Assembly: GCF_001975785.1 (NCBI RefSeq)
Contig: NZ_MSFI01000013.1
Span: forward strand, 1 to 47,107
Length of the DNA stretch: 47,107 nt
DNA from: Domibacillus epiphyticus
GTDB lineage: Bacteria; Bacillota; Bacilli; Bacillales; Domibacillaceae
Direction: 5' to 3'
The translations under genes were made by a program, and so were the position numbers. The notes under the pieces are model-generated. The model did not search any database and was not told the DNA's origin. It saw nothing but the letters and a program-made list of their open reading frames with translations. This document shows, piece by piece, positions 17,521 through 25,964 of this stretch. Positions within the stretch are counted from its first letter, which is position 1. Every line of letters begins with the position of its first letter.

Positions 17521-18543
17521 TCAAAATCCAAATTTATACTGTACCGGCACTTCAATTTCTCTTCCAAGTTCAGCTGCAGCTTCCAATGTCCAGTATGGAT
17601 TTCTCAGCATGCCTCTTCCTACAGCAACAAGCTCTGCATCTTCGTTTCCAATAACAGCGTTTGCCAACTTTGCATCATCTAATCGACCAACTGCTATAAC
17701 CGGTACATTTAAAGCCTCTTTAATCCCTCTTGCTAATGGCACTTGATAAGCCGCGTGTGTACCTGGTCTTCCCCAAGCAGCGAGTTGACCTTCTCCACCC
17801 GCACTAACATGAAAAATATCTACGCCTGCTTTTTGATACTCTTTCGAAAACTCGATGCTTTCGTTAAGCCCATATCCACCTTCAACGTACTCCTTGCCTG
17901 ATATACGCATGATCAATGGCATGTCTTCAGGCATTTCACTTTTGGCTGCCTGAATAACTTCCCGTCCGAATTTATTCAGGTCTTGACCATACTCATCTGT
18001 ACGTTTATTTGTATATGGTGATAGGAATTGGTGAATTAAGTAGCCATGGGCGCCATGGATTTCAATCGCATCAAATCCTGCTTTGACAGCACGCTTTACA
18101 GCCATGCGAAATTTTTCAACCATTTGTTTTACTTCATCTGTTGAAAGCTCTCTTGGTGTTTTTGATTTTTCATCAAAAGGGATGGCAGATGGCGCAACCG
18201 GTACATCTGCATCTTCTGCTTTCCGCCCTGCATGGGCAATTTGAATCCCGATTTTGGCTCCGTGTTGGTGAACAGCGTCCACTATCCGTGCTAAGGCAGG
18301 AATCTGTTCATCGGACCACAATCCTAAATCAAAATCTGTAATACGGCCATCAGGCTCAACATCCGTCATTTCAACGATGATGAAAGCAGCCCCGCCTACA
18401 GCTCGGCTTACATAATGCGTGTAATGCCAGTCTGTCGCAATCCCATCTTTATTTGTGACGGAATATTGACACATAGGCGGCATAACGACCCGATTTTTTA
18501 ATTCTAATCCTTTTATTTTGTAAGAGCTAAATAAATGATCCAT
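17521..18543 (-). CDS. namA: NADPH dehydrogenase NamA (YqjM), old yellow enzyme
   Basis: A 340-residue FMN-dependent ene-reductase of the YqjM class that reduces electron-poor alkenes and detoxifies electrophiles. It aligns along its length with B. subtilis YqjM. PPMCQYS carries the redox-tuning Cys of this class (about residue 25), and IQIAHAGRKAE, IEIHGAHGYLIHQFLSPYTN and NKRTDEYG carry the substrate and FMN site residues. It ends in PVQYKFGF, like the PVQY end of YqjM. A MarR regulator gene lies 261 bases upstream on the same strand, with a palindrome in between, so electrophile- or redox-responsive control is likely. ATG start. Confidence 0.93.
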   Translation of the reverse strand: MDHLFSSYKIKGLELKNRVVMPPMCQYSVTNKDGIATDWHYTHYVSRAVGGAAFIIVEMTDVEPDGRITDFDLGLWSDEQIPALARIVDAVHQHGAKIGIQIAHAGRKAEDADVPVAPSAIPFDEKSKTPRELSTDEVKQMVEKFRMAVKRAVKAGFDAIEIHGAHGYLIHQFLSPYTNKRTDEYGQDLNKFGREVIQAAKSEMPEDMPLIMRISGKEYVEGGYGLNESIEFSKEYQKAGVDIFHVSAGGEGQLAAWGRPGTHAAYQVPLARGIKEALNVPVIAVGRLDDAKLANAVIGNEDAELVAVGRGMLRNPYWTLEAAAELGREIEVPVQYKFGF

Positions 18544-18689
18544 CGAAAAAACTCCTTTTTCTATATTTATTCAGATGAAAGTGGTGAACCCCCCTTCAAC
18601 TGAATCAACACACAATATGAATTCTACTCCATACTATTTCCAACAGCGCAAGAGGAAAATCGTTGAAATTTTTTCTAAACGATTTATCA

Positions 18690-18724
18690 TGAATGTATGC
18701 ACATGCATATAAAATAACATTCAT
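18690..18724. promoter_or_regulatory. Palindrome upstream of namA, possible MarR operator
   Basis: TATGCA-CA-TGCATA (18696-18709) is a perfect inverted repeat nested within TGAATGT...ACATTCA. It lies between the marR stop and the namA start. Its size fits a MarR-type site. Inference only. Confidence 0.4.
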
Positions 18725-18804
18725 TCATTTGAAGCGTCAATTTTTATGAACGCTAAGGAAAAAAGAAAAAAATTAACATCAAGAAAAATGACCAAGGAAA
18801 AAAA

Positions 18805-19239
18805 TTATTTTTTAAAATAATCCACTAAAGAATATAATTCATGCTCTAGATCCGTATTTAAAAGAAAATTTGAAACCTTCTCGTTAAACGTTTTGACAGC
18901 TTTTCCAAGTTGTTCGTCTCCTACTTCCGTTATAGAAGTATAAATGCCTCTACGGTCTTCCTGGCATGTTTGTCTTTCAAGAGCTCCACAGCTCTTTGCT
19001 TCAAGCCTCCCAACGAGTCTAGACATTGCACTTTGACTTAATCCAACCATGTTTTGCAATTGTTGTAATCTTAATTTTTTATCCGGTGTTTGTGATAAAA
19101 ATAAGAGTACATAAAATTCATTTAAGGATAGCTGATGTTTTTCTTGTAGAACTCGTTCTAATTCATTTGTAATGTTCATTTGTATTCGGGTGAAAGATAG
19201 CCAATTCATTATAAAATCAAGCTCTCGGTTTGTTTCCAT
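18805..19239 (-). CDS. MarR family transcriptional regulator
   Basis: A 144-residue winged-helix regulator. The recognition part is LQNMVGLSQSAMSRLVGRLE, and the wing contains QEDRRGIYTSITEVG. Two Cys residues sit just before the wing (KSCGALERQTCQEDRRG), which could permit thiol-based sensing, though this is not the usual OhrR N-terminal Cys position. It is upstream of namA on the same strand and is the best candidate to regulate it. Confidence 0.87.
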   Translation of the reverse strand: METNRELDFIMNWLSFTRIQMNITNELERVLQEKHQLSLNEFYVLLFLSQTPDKKLRLQQLQNMVGLSQSAMSRLVGRLEAKSCGALERQTCQEDRRGIYTSITEVGDEQLGKAVKTFNEKVSNFLLNTDLEHELYSLVDYFKK

Positions 19240-19406
19240 AAAGACACCTCTGCTTTTAAAATGATTAAATAAAGAAAATACGCAAATGACGATTCATATT
19301 AATTCATTATAAGGAATTAATTGTAACAATTCGATTTTAAGATAGTCAAACTCTCTTTCATTTGGATAAACGAATCATGATGTTTCTTAGAGTTCAACTA
19401 CACAAT

Positions 19407-19438
19407 AAAAGGTCCTTTACAAAAAAAAGGACCTTTTT
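19407..19438 (-). terminator. Terminator after the carbonic anhydrase gene
   Basis: A 12-base stem (19407-19418 with 19426-19437) rich in A and T at its ends; it forms a T-run on either strand. Confidence 0.8.
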
Positions 19439-19469
19439 CTTCTTTCTAAATTGGGCTTTTCATTCCGAA

Positions 19470-20138
19470 TTATCCATGTGCAATCCCGCATGAACAACGA
19501 TTTTTTCCAAATAAAAGATTGTATGATGATGGAAATTCTTGATTGACTCGCTGCACTTCTGATGCAAACTCTTGACTATCCTCTGGTACGGTTCCAAGTG
19601 CATCCGCCTTTTCCTGAGAGTCTATATGGGCTCCTGGTGGTACAAATTTGTTTTTTGCTATACGCACCTCGTTTGTTACGACGGCATTATAGGAAATGAA
19701 CGCCCCTTTTTCCACAATGGCGTTATAGACAATGGAATTAAACCCAACAAATACATTGTTTCCGATGTAACAAGGACCATGAATAAGCGCTCCATGGGCT
19801 AATGAAACCTCTTTTCCAATGAAAATGGAAAAGGCTTTCCCACATACAGAAACCTTTTTGTTTAATAGTCCATGTAATATAACGCCATCTTGAAGATTTG
19901 TTTTTGAACCTATATAAAACGGCGTTCCTTCATCTGCTCTTATGCTCACGTTGGGCGCAATATAAACATGATCTCGAATGAAAACATCCCCTATCACACT
20001 TGAAAAAGGGTTAATAAAAGCAGTCCGATCAATGGAGGGAAAACGCTGAACAGGATTAAAAGATGTAATGGGGCTAGGACTTATAAATGGCTGAAAACAA
20101 GAACTTGTGTAACGGGAAATTGATTTTGAATCGCTCAC
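19470..20138 (-). CDS. Gamma-class carbonic anhydrase family protein
   Basis: A 222-residue left-handed beta-helix protein. It follows Methanosarcina Cam closely: IRADEGTPFYIG (Arg67, Asp69), NLQDGVILHG (His89), VSLAHGALIHGPCYIG (His115 and His120), and the C-terminal pattern PPGAHIDSQEKADAL. All three zinc-ligand His are present. The acidic loop of Cam that carries its proton-shuttle Glu is replaced by the short HGLLNKKVSVCG, so it belongs to the loop-less (CamH-like) type. Start is GTG with AAGGAG about 12 bases upstream. The tail ends NRCSCGIAHG, with two Cys of unknown role. Hydration of CO2 is likely but not certain. Confidence 0.85.
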   Translation of the reverse strand: MSDSKSISRYTSSCFQPFISPSPITSFNPVQRFPSIDRTAFINPFSSVIGDVFIRDHVYIAPNVSIRADEGTPFYIGSKTNLQDGVILHGLLNKKVSVCGKAFSIFIGKEVSLAHGALIHGPCYIGNNVFVGFNSIVYNAIVEKGAFISYNAVVTNEVRIAKNKFVPPGAHIDSQEKADALGTVPEDSQEFASEVQRVNQEFPSSYNLLFGKNRCSCGIAHG

Positions 20139-20287
20139 TCAATTCATCAACTCCTTGACATTTTCATATTTAAGTATCATATGTAAATCAAATCAAGTAT
20201 GATACACTCCAACATTCGTACATCTACTGATTATTTGTAAGTAGGACAATTTTTCTTCTCCGTTACCCTATTTCTTGAGACAAAGTA

Positions 20288-20316
20288 CCAGCTTCTGTTT
20301 TTATACATACGATGAA
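20288..20316 (+). promoter_or_regulatory. Possible sigma-K promoter of the repeat protein
   Basis: ACC followed 16 bases later by CATACGATG, close to the sigma-K pattern AC-N16-CATANNNTA with a mismatch in the last base. The predicted start is about 35-40 bases before the ATG at 20359. Confidence 0.35.
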
Positions 20317-20358
20317 ATGCAGTGTTTTTTAAATCTGTTCGTTTGGAGGATGATGTAT

Positions 20359-21051
20359 ATGTATAACTATTGGTATCCCTTTTCTTATCCAGTTGGAATT
20401 CCTTCTTATGAGGTTCTGCCTGCCAATGTCGTCTTAGCTCAACAACAAGTGGATTTAGGACGGAGATGGATTGTACAGGAAGGCGGATGGCAAGCGGTTT
20501 GGACGAGAAGAGGAAACAGCAATGTCTTTGACGGCAGATGGTCAATGGCGGGCCAAAGGGATATCACCGCTGTTTTGACTATTTATACATCAGGCAATTT
20601 TGTCTTTGTGGAACGAAGAAACAGCAGCGACGGAAATAATTGCAACTACACAGGAAGAGTTGGACGTGACGGAAGAACCGTTTCAGGCCAGAACATTTGT
20701 AATCGTGGAGGCGGCAGCTGGAGTGCGGTCATTGTACGCCGGGGTGGACAGCAACAAGACAGATTGGGTAGACGTTGGGACGTACAAGAAGACGGTTGGC
20801 GGGCCGTGTGGACACGCCGGGGTAATAGCAATGTCTTTGATGGACGATGGACGCGGCAAGGACAACGAGATATTACGGCTGTTTTAACCATTTACATTCA
20901 GGGCAGCAATGTCAGAGTTGAGCGGCGAAACAGCAGCGACGGGAATAATTGTAACTACACTGGAACGCTCAGTCAGAATGGCAGAAACGCGTCAGGACGG
21001 TATACATGTGATCGCGGAGGCGGCAGCTGGAATGCGACGATTGTTAGGTAA
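20359..21051 (+). CDS. Protein with two tandem 103-residue repeats, unknown
   Basis: A 230-residue protein. It starts MYNYWYPFSYPVGIPSY, a Tyr/Pro-rich segment like Bacillus coat proteins, followed by two copies of one domain 309 bases apart. Each copy runs LGRRW..QE.GW.AVWTRRG, NSNVFDGRW, QRDITAVLTIY, VERRNSSDGNNCNYTG and GGGSW. The strand-rich pattern with conserved Trp, Gly and one Cys pair per copy (NNCNY, then C(N/D)RGGG) suggests a small beta-barrel. The nucleotide copies differ at many third positions while the protein is nearly constant, so both copies seem to be under selection. ATG at 20359 has GGAGG 9 bases upstream. No signal peptide. Family not recognised. Confidence 0.8.
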   Translation: MYNYWYPFSYPVGIPSYEVLPANVVLAQQQVDLGRRWIVQEGGWQAVWTRRGNSNVFDGRWSMAGQRDITAVLTIYTSGNFVFVERRNSSDGNNCNYTGRVGRDGRTVSGQNICNRGGGSWSAVIVRRGGQQQDRLGRRWDVQEDGWRAVWTRRGNSNVFDGRWTRQGQRDITAVLTIYIQGSNVRVERRNSSDGNNCNYTGTLSQNGRNASGRYTCDRGGGSWNATIVR

Positions 21052-21083
21052 GGAATTATATAGATAAGCTTCAATCTAAAGAA

Positions 21084-21116
21084 AAAAGGCGCTCTTTTAT
21101 AGGATGCCTTTTTTTC
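21084..21116 (+). terminator. Weak terminator after the repeat protein
   Basis: AAAAGGC pairs with GCCTTTT around a long loop and is followed by T residues. Confidence 0.55.
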
Positions 21117-21126
21117 TGAAAGTTAT

Positions 21127-21351
21127 TTGGGATCGGATATGCTTCATAGCGGCTTTTGGATCATTTGTGCTGACAACTGCCATATTTTACCGACAATTCC
21201 TTTGTTAATGTTCCGATCCGAATATACAGAGATTGCAAATGGCTATATTATTTCAACAGGTTCAGTTGTTCATATCATAATCAGGCTGCTGATAAGTTTT
21301 ATTGCAGAAAAGATATATACAATCACCGACAAAAACTGGGTTAATAAATAG
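21127..21351 (+). pseudogene. Possible remnant of a membrane-protein gene
   Basis: An open frame of 74 codons without a ribosome binding site. Its second half (GYIISTGSVVHIIIRLLISF) looks like a membrane segment. An alternative frame gives a hydrophobic stretch (FIAAFGSFVLTTAIFYRQFL) just before it, as if one frameshift had split a longer protein. Family unknown. Confidence 0.3.
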
Positions 21352-21400
21352 CAGATTTTTTTATAAAATGTGATAATGATGATAAAAATTGGTTAATAAA

Positions 21401-21437
21401 AAAGAAGGCAGCCAGAATCCCGGCAGCCTTCTTTTTT
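21401..21437. terminator. Bidirectional terminator after the ABC-F gene
   Basis: Stem AAAGAAGGC/GCCTTCTTT (21401-21409 with 21426-21434), with T-rich tails on both strands. Confidence 0.85.
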
Positions 21438-23311
21438 TATCCCTCCGCTTTTTCCGCTAAATACTCCCATCGCTCCAACATATGGTCGAGTTTCGATTTC
21501 AGTTCCGTTTCTTCTTCCATCAACAGGCGAAGTTTTTCAAAATCACTTCCGGCTGCTGCCATTTCAGCAGAAATATCGGTCAGCCTTTGTTCAGCCGCTT
21601 CCATGTCATCTTCTATCGTTTCCCATTCTCTTGTTTCAGAATAAGACATCTTCTTTTTTTTCTCAGGCCGAGTCTGCTGCACCGCTGCTGTTTTTATTAC
21701 TGCCTCACCAGGCTCTTCTTTTTCCTCTAAAAACTCAGAATAGCTTCCGTAATAATAATCAACGACGCCGCTTCCTTTAAAGACAAGCAGCTGGTGGCAT
21801 GCTTTATCTAGAAAATAGCGGTCATGTGAAACGGTAACGACAACACCAGGGAATGTCTCTAAATAGTCTTCAAGAATCGTTAATGTTTGTGTATCGAGAT
21901 CATTGGTCGGCTCATCTAATAGCAATACATTAGGTGCAGACATTAAAATGTTCAATAAATACAATCTTCGCTTTTCCCCGCCGGACAGCTTGCGAATCGG
22001 CGTGCCGTGCGTGTGCATAGGAAACAAAAACCGTTCGAGCATTTGCGCAGCCGAAATGTAGCTTCCGTCTTTTAATTGAATGGAATCTGCCGTCTCGCGG
22101 ATGTACTCAATCATCCGCAAATTCTCATTCATATCGTCATTTTCCTGTGTATAGTAGCCAATCTTTACAGTTTGGCCTGTATCAAGTTCCCCGGAATCAA
22201 TCGGCTCACGTCCGGCAACAATATTTAACAGCGTTGATTTTCCGCTTCCATTGCTGCCGACGATTCCGATTCGATCCCCCCTTTTGAAAAGAAATGTGAA
22301 ATCTTGAAGAATTTGCTGGCCTCCGAATGATTTTGTGATTTTTTTTAACTCAAGCACTTTTTTCCCAAGCCGGGCTCCGCCAAGTTCAATCTCAAGTGCA
22401 TCCTGTTTCGTCTTGTTTTTTACATCTTCATCAAGCGCTTCAAAACGCTGAATACGGGCTTTCTGTTTTGTCGTCCGTGCTTTTGCCCCTTTCCGCATCC
22501 AGGCTAGTTCTTTTTTAAACAAACTTTCTTTTTTGCTCTGCTCCAGCGATTCGTTTTCTTCTCTTATTGCTTTTGATTCAAGAAAATCAGCGTAGTTTCC
22601 TTTATATTCGAACAGTTTTCCACGTTCAAGCTCCCATATTTTATCGGTTACTTCATCAAGGAAGTAACGGTCATGCGTAACAAATAAAACCGACTTTTGA
22701 TATTTTTGCAAATATTCCTGAAGCCATTTAATACTGTCATAATCAAGGTGGTTTGTTGGTTCGTCCAAAATGAGCAAATCAGGTGTTTCAATAAGTGTCT
22801 TGGCCAGCGCAGCTCGTTTTTTCTGCCCGCCTGACAGTTCAGACATCTTTTTTGTAAAATCAGGAAGGCCCAGTTTCGTCAGAATCGTTTTCGCATCCGC
22901 ACTTGTATCCCAAGCATTCAGTTCATCCATTTGCTGCTGGTACTTCATTAGTTTTTGTTGAATATCCACATGATCCGGCTTATCCTGCAGCTGGATAAGC
23001 ACTTGTTCATATTGTTTAATCGTTGTAAAAACAAGTGAGTTGCTCGCATATAAATAATCTATAATGGTTTGCTGTTCGTCAAAATGAGGATTTTGTGATA
23101 AATAGGATATCGAGTAGTCATTCGGGTGATCTTTTGTTCCTTTTTCATAATCATCAAGTCCGGCAATGACATTTAACAGCGTGGATTTACCTGTTCCGTT
23201 AATGCCGAGCACACCTATTTTATCTCCTTCAGATATAGAAAAGGAAATGTCGTTAAACAGCATTTTTTCGCCAATTGTTTTTGTTAAACCATCTATCGAA
23301 TAAACTTTCAT
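21437..23311 (-). CDS. yfmR: ABC-F family ATPase, Uup/YfmR type
   Basis: A 624-residue soluble protein with two ABC domains and no membrane segment. Walker A motifs are GINGTGKST (about residue 36) and GSNGSGKST (about 352). Signatures are LSGGQKKRAALA and LSGGEKRRLYLL; Walker B regions are LLILDEPTNHLD and VLLLDEPTNDLD. The linker is rich in Lys and Glu, as in ribosome-binding ABC-F proteins. A C-terminal coiled coil (about 555-620) is the extra domain of Uup/YfmR. YfmR acts at the ribosome, relieving stalls together with EF-P. An antibiotic-resistance ABC-F is less likely because no leader peptide or attenuator was seen. The gene has its own terminator. Confidence 0.88.
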   Translation of the reverse strand: MKVYSIDGLTKTIGEKMLFNDISFSISEGDKIGVLGINGTGKSTLLNVIAGLDDYEKGTKDHPNDYSISYLSQNPHFDEQQTIIDYLYASNSLVFTTIKQYEQVLIQLQDKPDHVDIQQKLMKYQQQMDELNAWDTSADAKTILTKLGLPDFTKKMSELSGGQKKRAALAKTLIETPDLLILDEPTNHLDYDSIKWLQEYLQKYQKSVLFVTHDRYFLDEVTDKIWELERGKLFEYKGNYADFLESKAIREENESLEQSKKESLFKKELAWMRKGAKARTTKQKARIQRFEALDEDVKNKTKQDALEIELGGARLGKKVLELKKITKSFGGQQILQDFTFLFKRGDRIGIVGSNGSGKSTLLNIVAGREPIDSGELDTGQTVKIGYYTQENDDMNENLRMIEYIRETADSIQLKDGSYISAAQMLERFLFPMHTHGTPIRKLSGGEKRRLYLLNILMSAPNVLLLDEPTNDLDTQTLTILEDYLETFPGVVVTVSHDRYFLDKACHQLLVFKGSGVVDYYYGSYSEFLEEKEEPGEAVIKTAAVQQTRPEKKKKMSYSETREWETIEDDMEAAEQRLTDISAEMAAAGSDFEKLRLLMEEETELKSKLDHMLERWEYLAEKAEG

Positions 23312-23457
23312 TGTAAACTCCTTCGTCCTATAGTCTCTTCATTTTACCATATGACTGATGAAAAAAAGGAGAACCTTTACAATATTCATCCAATGGTTAA
23401 AACCCAACAAAGAATTTTAACTGACTTCCCTGTATAATCAGTTAAGAGGTGGTTTCA

Positions 23458-24021
23458 ATGTATAAAACGATATTACTATCCGGGTATAAAAGCCATGAAC
23501 TCGGCATTTGGGATCAGAAAAACCCCGGAATTTTCATTATTAAAACAGCTATCGAAAAGCAATTGCGTTCTTTGATAGAAGAAGGACTTGAATGGGTGAT
23601 CATCGGTGGACAGCCTGGTGTCGAATTATGGGGTGCTGAAGTTGTGCTTGAATTGAAAGATGAGTATCCCGATTTGAAACTCGGAGTGTTAATGCCCTTT
23701 TTGGAACAGGAAAAGAACTGGAAAGAGGAACGTCAAGAGTATTATCATACGATTATTGATCAGGCGGATTTTGTAGATGCTGTGTCAAAAAAACCGTACA
23801 TTGCGCCTTGGCAGTTTAAAGCACGAGATGAATTTGCTCTTGATCATACAGATGCACTGCTGCTAGTCTATGATGAGGAAAAAGAAGGTTCGCCAAAGTT
23901 TATAAAATCGGCAGCTGATAAACGGGTAGAATCGGATAATTACTCACTTGTTTCAATTACCATGTACGATTTACAAACGGCAGCTGAAGACATTCAAGAA
24001 AAGGAGCGGTCGGACTGGTGA
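23458..24021 (+). CDS. ypsA: YpsA, SLOG-fold protein (DUF1273)
   Basis: A 187-residue protein with the Rossmann-like SLOG/DprA-type fold. Diagnostic stretches shared with B. subtilis YpsA are EEGLEWVIIGGQPGVELWGA, EYPDLKLGVLMPFLEQEKNW and a C-terminal LLLVYDEEKEGSPK. YpsA is linked to cell division and stress in Firmicutes, and the fold suggests nucleotide or ADP-ribose-type ligands. ATG at 23458 is chosen because GAGG lies 8 bases upstream; the earlier in-frame GTG (23449) overlaps that site. TATAAT lies at 23433-23438. Confidence 0.9.
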   Translation: MYKTILLSGYKSHELGIWDQKNPGIFIIKTAIEKQLRSLIEEGLEWVIIGGQPGVELWGAEVVLELKDEYPDLKLGVLMPFLEQEKNWKEERQEYYHTIIDQADFVDAVSKKPYIAPWQFKARDEFALDHTDALLLVYDEEKEGSPKFIKSAADKRVESDNYSLVSITMYDLQTAAEDIQEKERSDW

Positions 24022-24108
24022 AAAGGTGTCCGACCGTTGAACTAACTGCAAGTTCCATCATATAATAAACATGCGAAAACGCTTACTTTATATGAAAGAG
24101 GTGGGATT

Positions 24109-24531
24109 ATGATTGAGCATAAGAACTTGTCTCTTCATGTTTCAAAGGAGCAGTTAAAGAGTATGGTCCATGAAATGTCCCAGAAGCATTACTTAATTTT
24201 TTGGGGGTTCGACCGGGGTACCATGATTTTAAATGTGTATCATGCGAAAGCGAATAATCAATTTACTTTTATACGCCATAAGGATACCATGGAAATGATT
24301 TACGCAAAAGTGATTGATGAAGACATTTTGCTATTGTTAAATAGCACGATCCGCTTTGCAAGCAGAACGCAGGAGAATAAAACCAAAACAGTGATGTTAA
24401 CAAAAGAAATGCAATACAAAGAAATCGATTATTTTTTGAGCGTGCTTCATGAATATATGGAGGAAAGAAATGAGCAAAAAATTGCGGAAACGAAAGCCAT
24501 ATTAAAAGAACTCACCTCAAATGCATCATAA
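24109..24531 (+). CDS. Conserved-looking hypothetical protein, 140 residues
   Basis: A soluble protein without signal or membrane segment. The N-terminal half is strand-rich (YLIFWGFDRGTMILNVYHA); the C-terminal half is helical and charged (YFLSVLHEYMEERNEQKIAE). GAAAGAGGTGGG lies 5 bases before the ATG, and a terminator follows the stop, so it is a single-gene unit. I do not recognise the family. A sequence close to a cre site (24073-24088, two mismatches) lies upstream. Confidence 0.75.
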   Translation: MIEHKNLSLHVSKEQLKSMVHEMSQKHYLIFWGFDRGTMILNVYHAKANNQFTFIRHKDTMEMIYAKVIDEDILLLLNSTIRFASRTQENKTKTVMLTKEMQYKEIDYFLSVLHEYMEERNEQKIAETKAILKELTSNAS

Positions 24532-24570
24532 AAAAAGGATGTCCGGCGATGAAGCCGGGCATCTTTTTTT
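24532..24570. terminator. Bidirectional terminator between hypothetical and purT
   Basis: 10-base-arm stem (24538-24547 with 24554-24563), A-rich on the left and T-rich on the right, serving both convergent genes. Confidence 0.88.
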
Positions 24571-24597
24571 CAAATAGGCCTCCAGATCCCATTTGAA

Positions 24598-25764
24598 TCA
24601 TTCATTATAGTCTAGTGAAATATGTGAAGCAGCTTTTTCAGCTTGTTCACGCGCTTTCTCAACCGTATCAGCTGTATTCAGTACAACCGCCATGCGGCGT
24701 CCGATCTTTGTTTCCGGCTTGCCGAACAAGCGCACTTGTGTATCTGGTGTCTCCAGTGCTTTTTCGACACCCTTTATGCTGTAAGAAGTGTGTTCTTCCC
24801 ATGCTTTAATGGTGCGGCTTGCACCAGGTGAAATGAGGCGGATTGCTGGGATTGGATAGCCTAAAATCGCACGGATGTGGAGCGCAAACTCGGATAGATC
24901 CTGCGTCACCATGGTCACCATCCCTGTATCATGCGGGCGCGGCGAGACCTCGCTGAACACAACGCCATTATCTGTAATAAACAGTTCCACACCAAACAAT
25001 CCGTAGCCGCCGAGTGCATCGGTAATTTTCTTCGCAATGTCTTCCGCTTCAGAAATTTGTGCGTCCGTCATATTATGCGGCTGCCAAGATTCAATGTAGT
25101 CGCCATCCTGCTGGATATGGCCGATCGGCGCACAGTATGCAGTACCGGATACAGAACGAACCGTGAGCAGTGTAATTTCTGATTCAAATGTAATAAACTC
25201 TTCGACAATTACTCGTGTTTTTTTCGCGCGGCCGCCCTCTATTGCTTCGTCCCAAGACTTTTCCACGTCATCAATGGAGCGGCAGATGCTTTGGCCTTTA
25301 CCGGAGGAACTCATAATTGGTTTTATCACACAAGGTGTACCAATTTTCCGCACGGCTTCTGATAATTCTGTAAGCGTATCAGCAAATTCATATTTCGCCG
25401 TCGGCAGACCTAGCGTTTCATTTGCAAGCCGGCGAATTCCTTCCCGGTCCATTGTTAAGTTCGCTGCTTTCGCGGTAGGTATAACATGATAGCCTTCTTT
25501 CTCAAGTACAATCAATGTCTCCGTTGCAATTGCTTCGATCTCAGGTATGATATAATCTGGTTTTTCCTGTTCGACAATGGCGCGCAATGCTGCTCCATCA
25601 AGCATATCCAGCGCGTAAGACTGGTGAGCGACCTGCATAGCTGGTGCATGTTCATAACGATCAACAGCTACTGTTTTCACCCCTAGACGCTGCGCTTCCA
25701 ACACAACTTCTTTGCCGAGTTCTCCTGAACCTAACAACATGATCTTTTTTGCCTGCAATCCACT
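24598..25764 (-). CDS. purT: Formate-dependent GAR transformylase PurT
   Basis: A 388-residue ATP-grasp enzyme that makes formyl-GAR from GAR, formate and ATP in purine synthesis. Motifs are [20 protein letters not shown] (nucleotide-fold start), [12 protein letters not shown] (ATP-grasp Lys and Gly loop), [20 protein letters not shown] and [10 protein letters not shown]. The start is ATG at 25764, with AGGGGTGTGGAGA just upstream; the frame is open up to 25812, but those 16 codons include the promoter-proximal leader and lack a binding site. A good sigma-A promoter and two PurBox-like sites lie upstream, so PurR control is likely. It stands outside any pur operon, as in B. subtilis. Confidence 0.95.
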   Translation of the reverse strand, partial: SGLQAKKIMLLGSGELGKEVVLEAQRLGVKTVAVDRYEHAPAMQVAHQSYALDMLDGAALRAIVEQEKPDYIIPEIEAIATETLIVLEKEGYHVIPTAKAANLTMDREGIRRLANETLGLPTAKYEFADTLTELSEAVRKIGTPCVIKPIMSSSGKGQSICRSIDDVEKSWDEAIEGGRAKKTRVIVEEFITFESEITLLTVRSVSGTAYCAPIGHIQQDGDYIESWQPHNMTDAQISEAEDIAKKITDALGGYGLFGVELFITDNGVVFSEVSPRPHDTGMVTMVTQDLSEFALHIRAILGYPIPAIRLISPGASRTIKAWEEHTSYSIKGVEKALETPDTQVRLFGKPETKIGRRMAVVLNTADTVEKAREQAEKAASHISLDYNE

Positions 25765-25800
25765 CATTCTCCACACCCCTAAATATACGTTATTTCCTTC

Positions 25801-25829
25801 ATAATAACGCACATAATTCGTGGATTCAA
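25801..25829 (-). promoter_or_regulatory. Sigma-A promoter of purT
   Basis: On the minus strand: -35 TTGAAT (25829-25824), 17-base spacer, -10 TATTAT (25806-25801). The expected start is near 25794, about 30 bases before the ATG. Confidence 0.65.
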
Positions 25830-25844
25830 GTACGAAAATACTTT

Positions 25845-25888
25845 AAAAGCGAACATAAACCAAATAGGGAGAGTAATAATTCGTTAAT
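25845..25888. promoter_or_regulatory. Paired PurBoxes upstream of purT
   Basis: AAAAGCGAACATA (25845-25857) and, on the other strand, ATTAACGAATTAT (25888-25876) each fit the PurR box AWWWCCGAACWWT at about 11 of 13 positions. They are inverted, and the central CGAA cores are 26 bases apart, close to the spacing in B. subtilis PurR control regions. They lie about 50-95 bases upstream of the predicted purT start. Confidence 0.6.
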
Positions 25889-25964
25889 TCAACCTCTAGA
25901 CCTTACTCTTCATTAGTAGGGGGATTGAATAAAATGGAGTAAGAGTGCAAAAAGGAGGTTTAAC

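Noticed and set aside
21437-23311. Antibiotic-resistance ABC-F
   Set aside because: The C-terminal coiled coil and overall similarity fit Uup/YfmR, and no attenuator leader was seen.
24073-24088. cre-like site before the 140-residue hypothetical gene
   Set aside because: Two mismatches at fixed positions; too weak to list as a feature alone.
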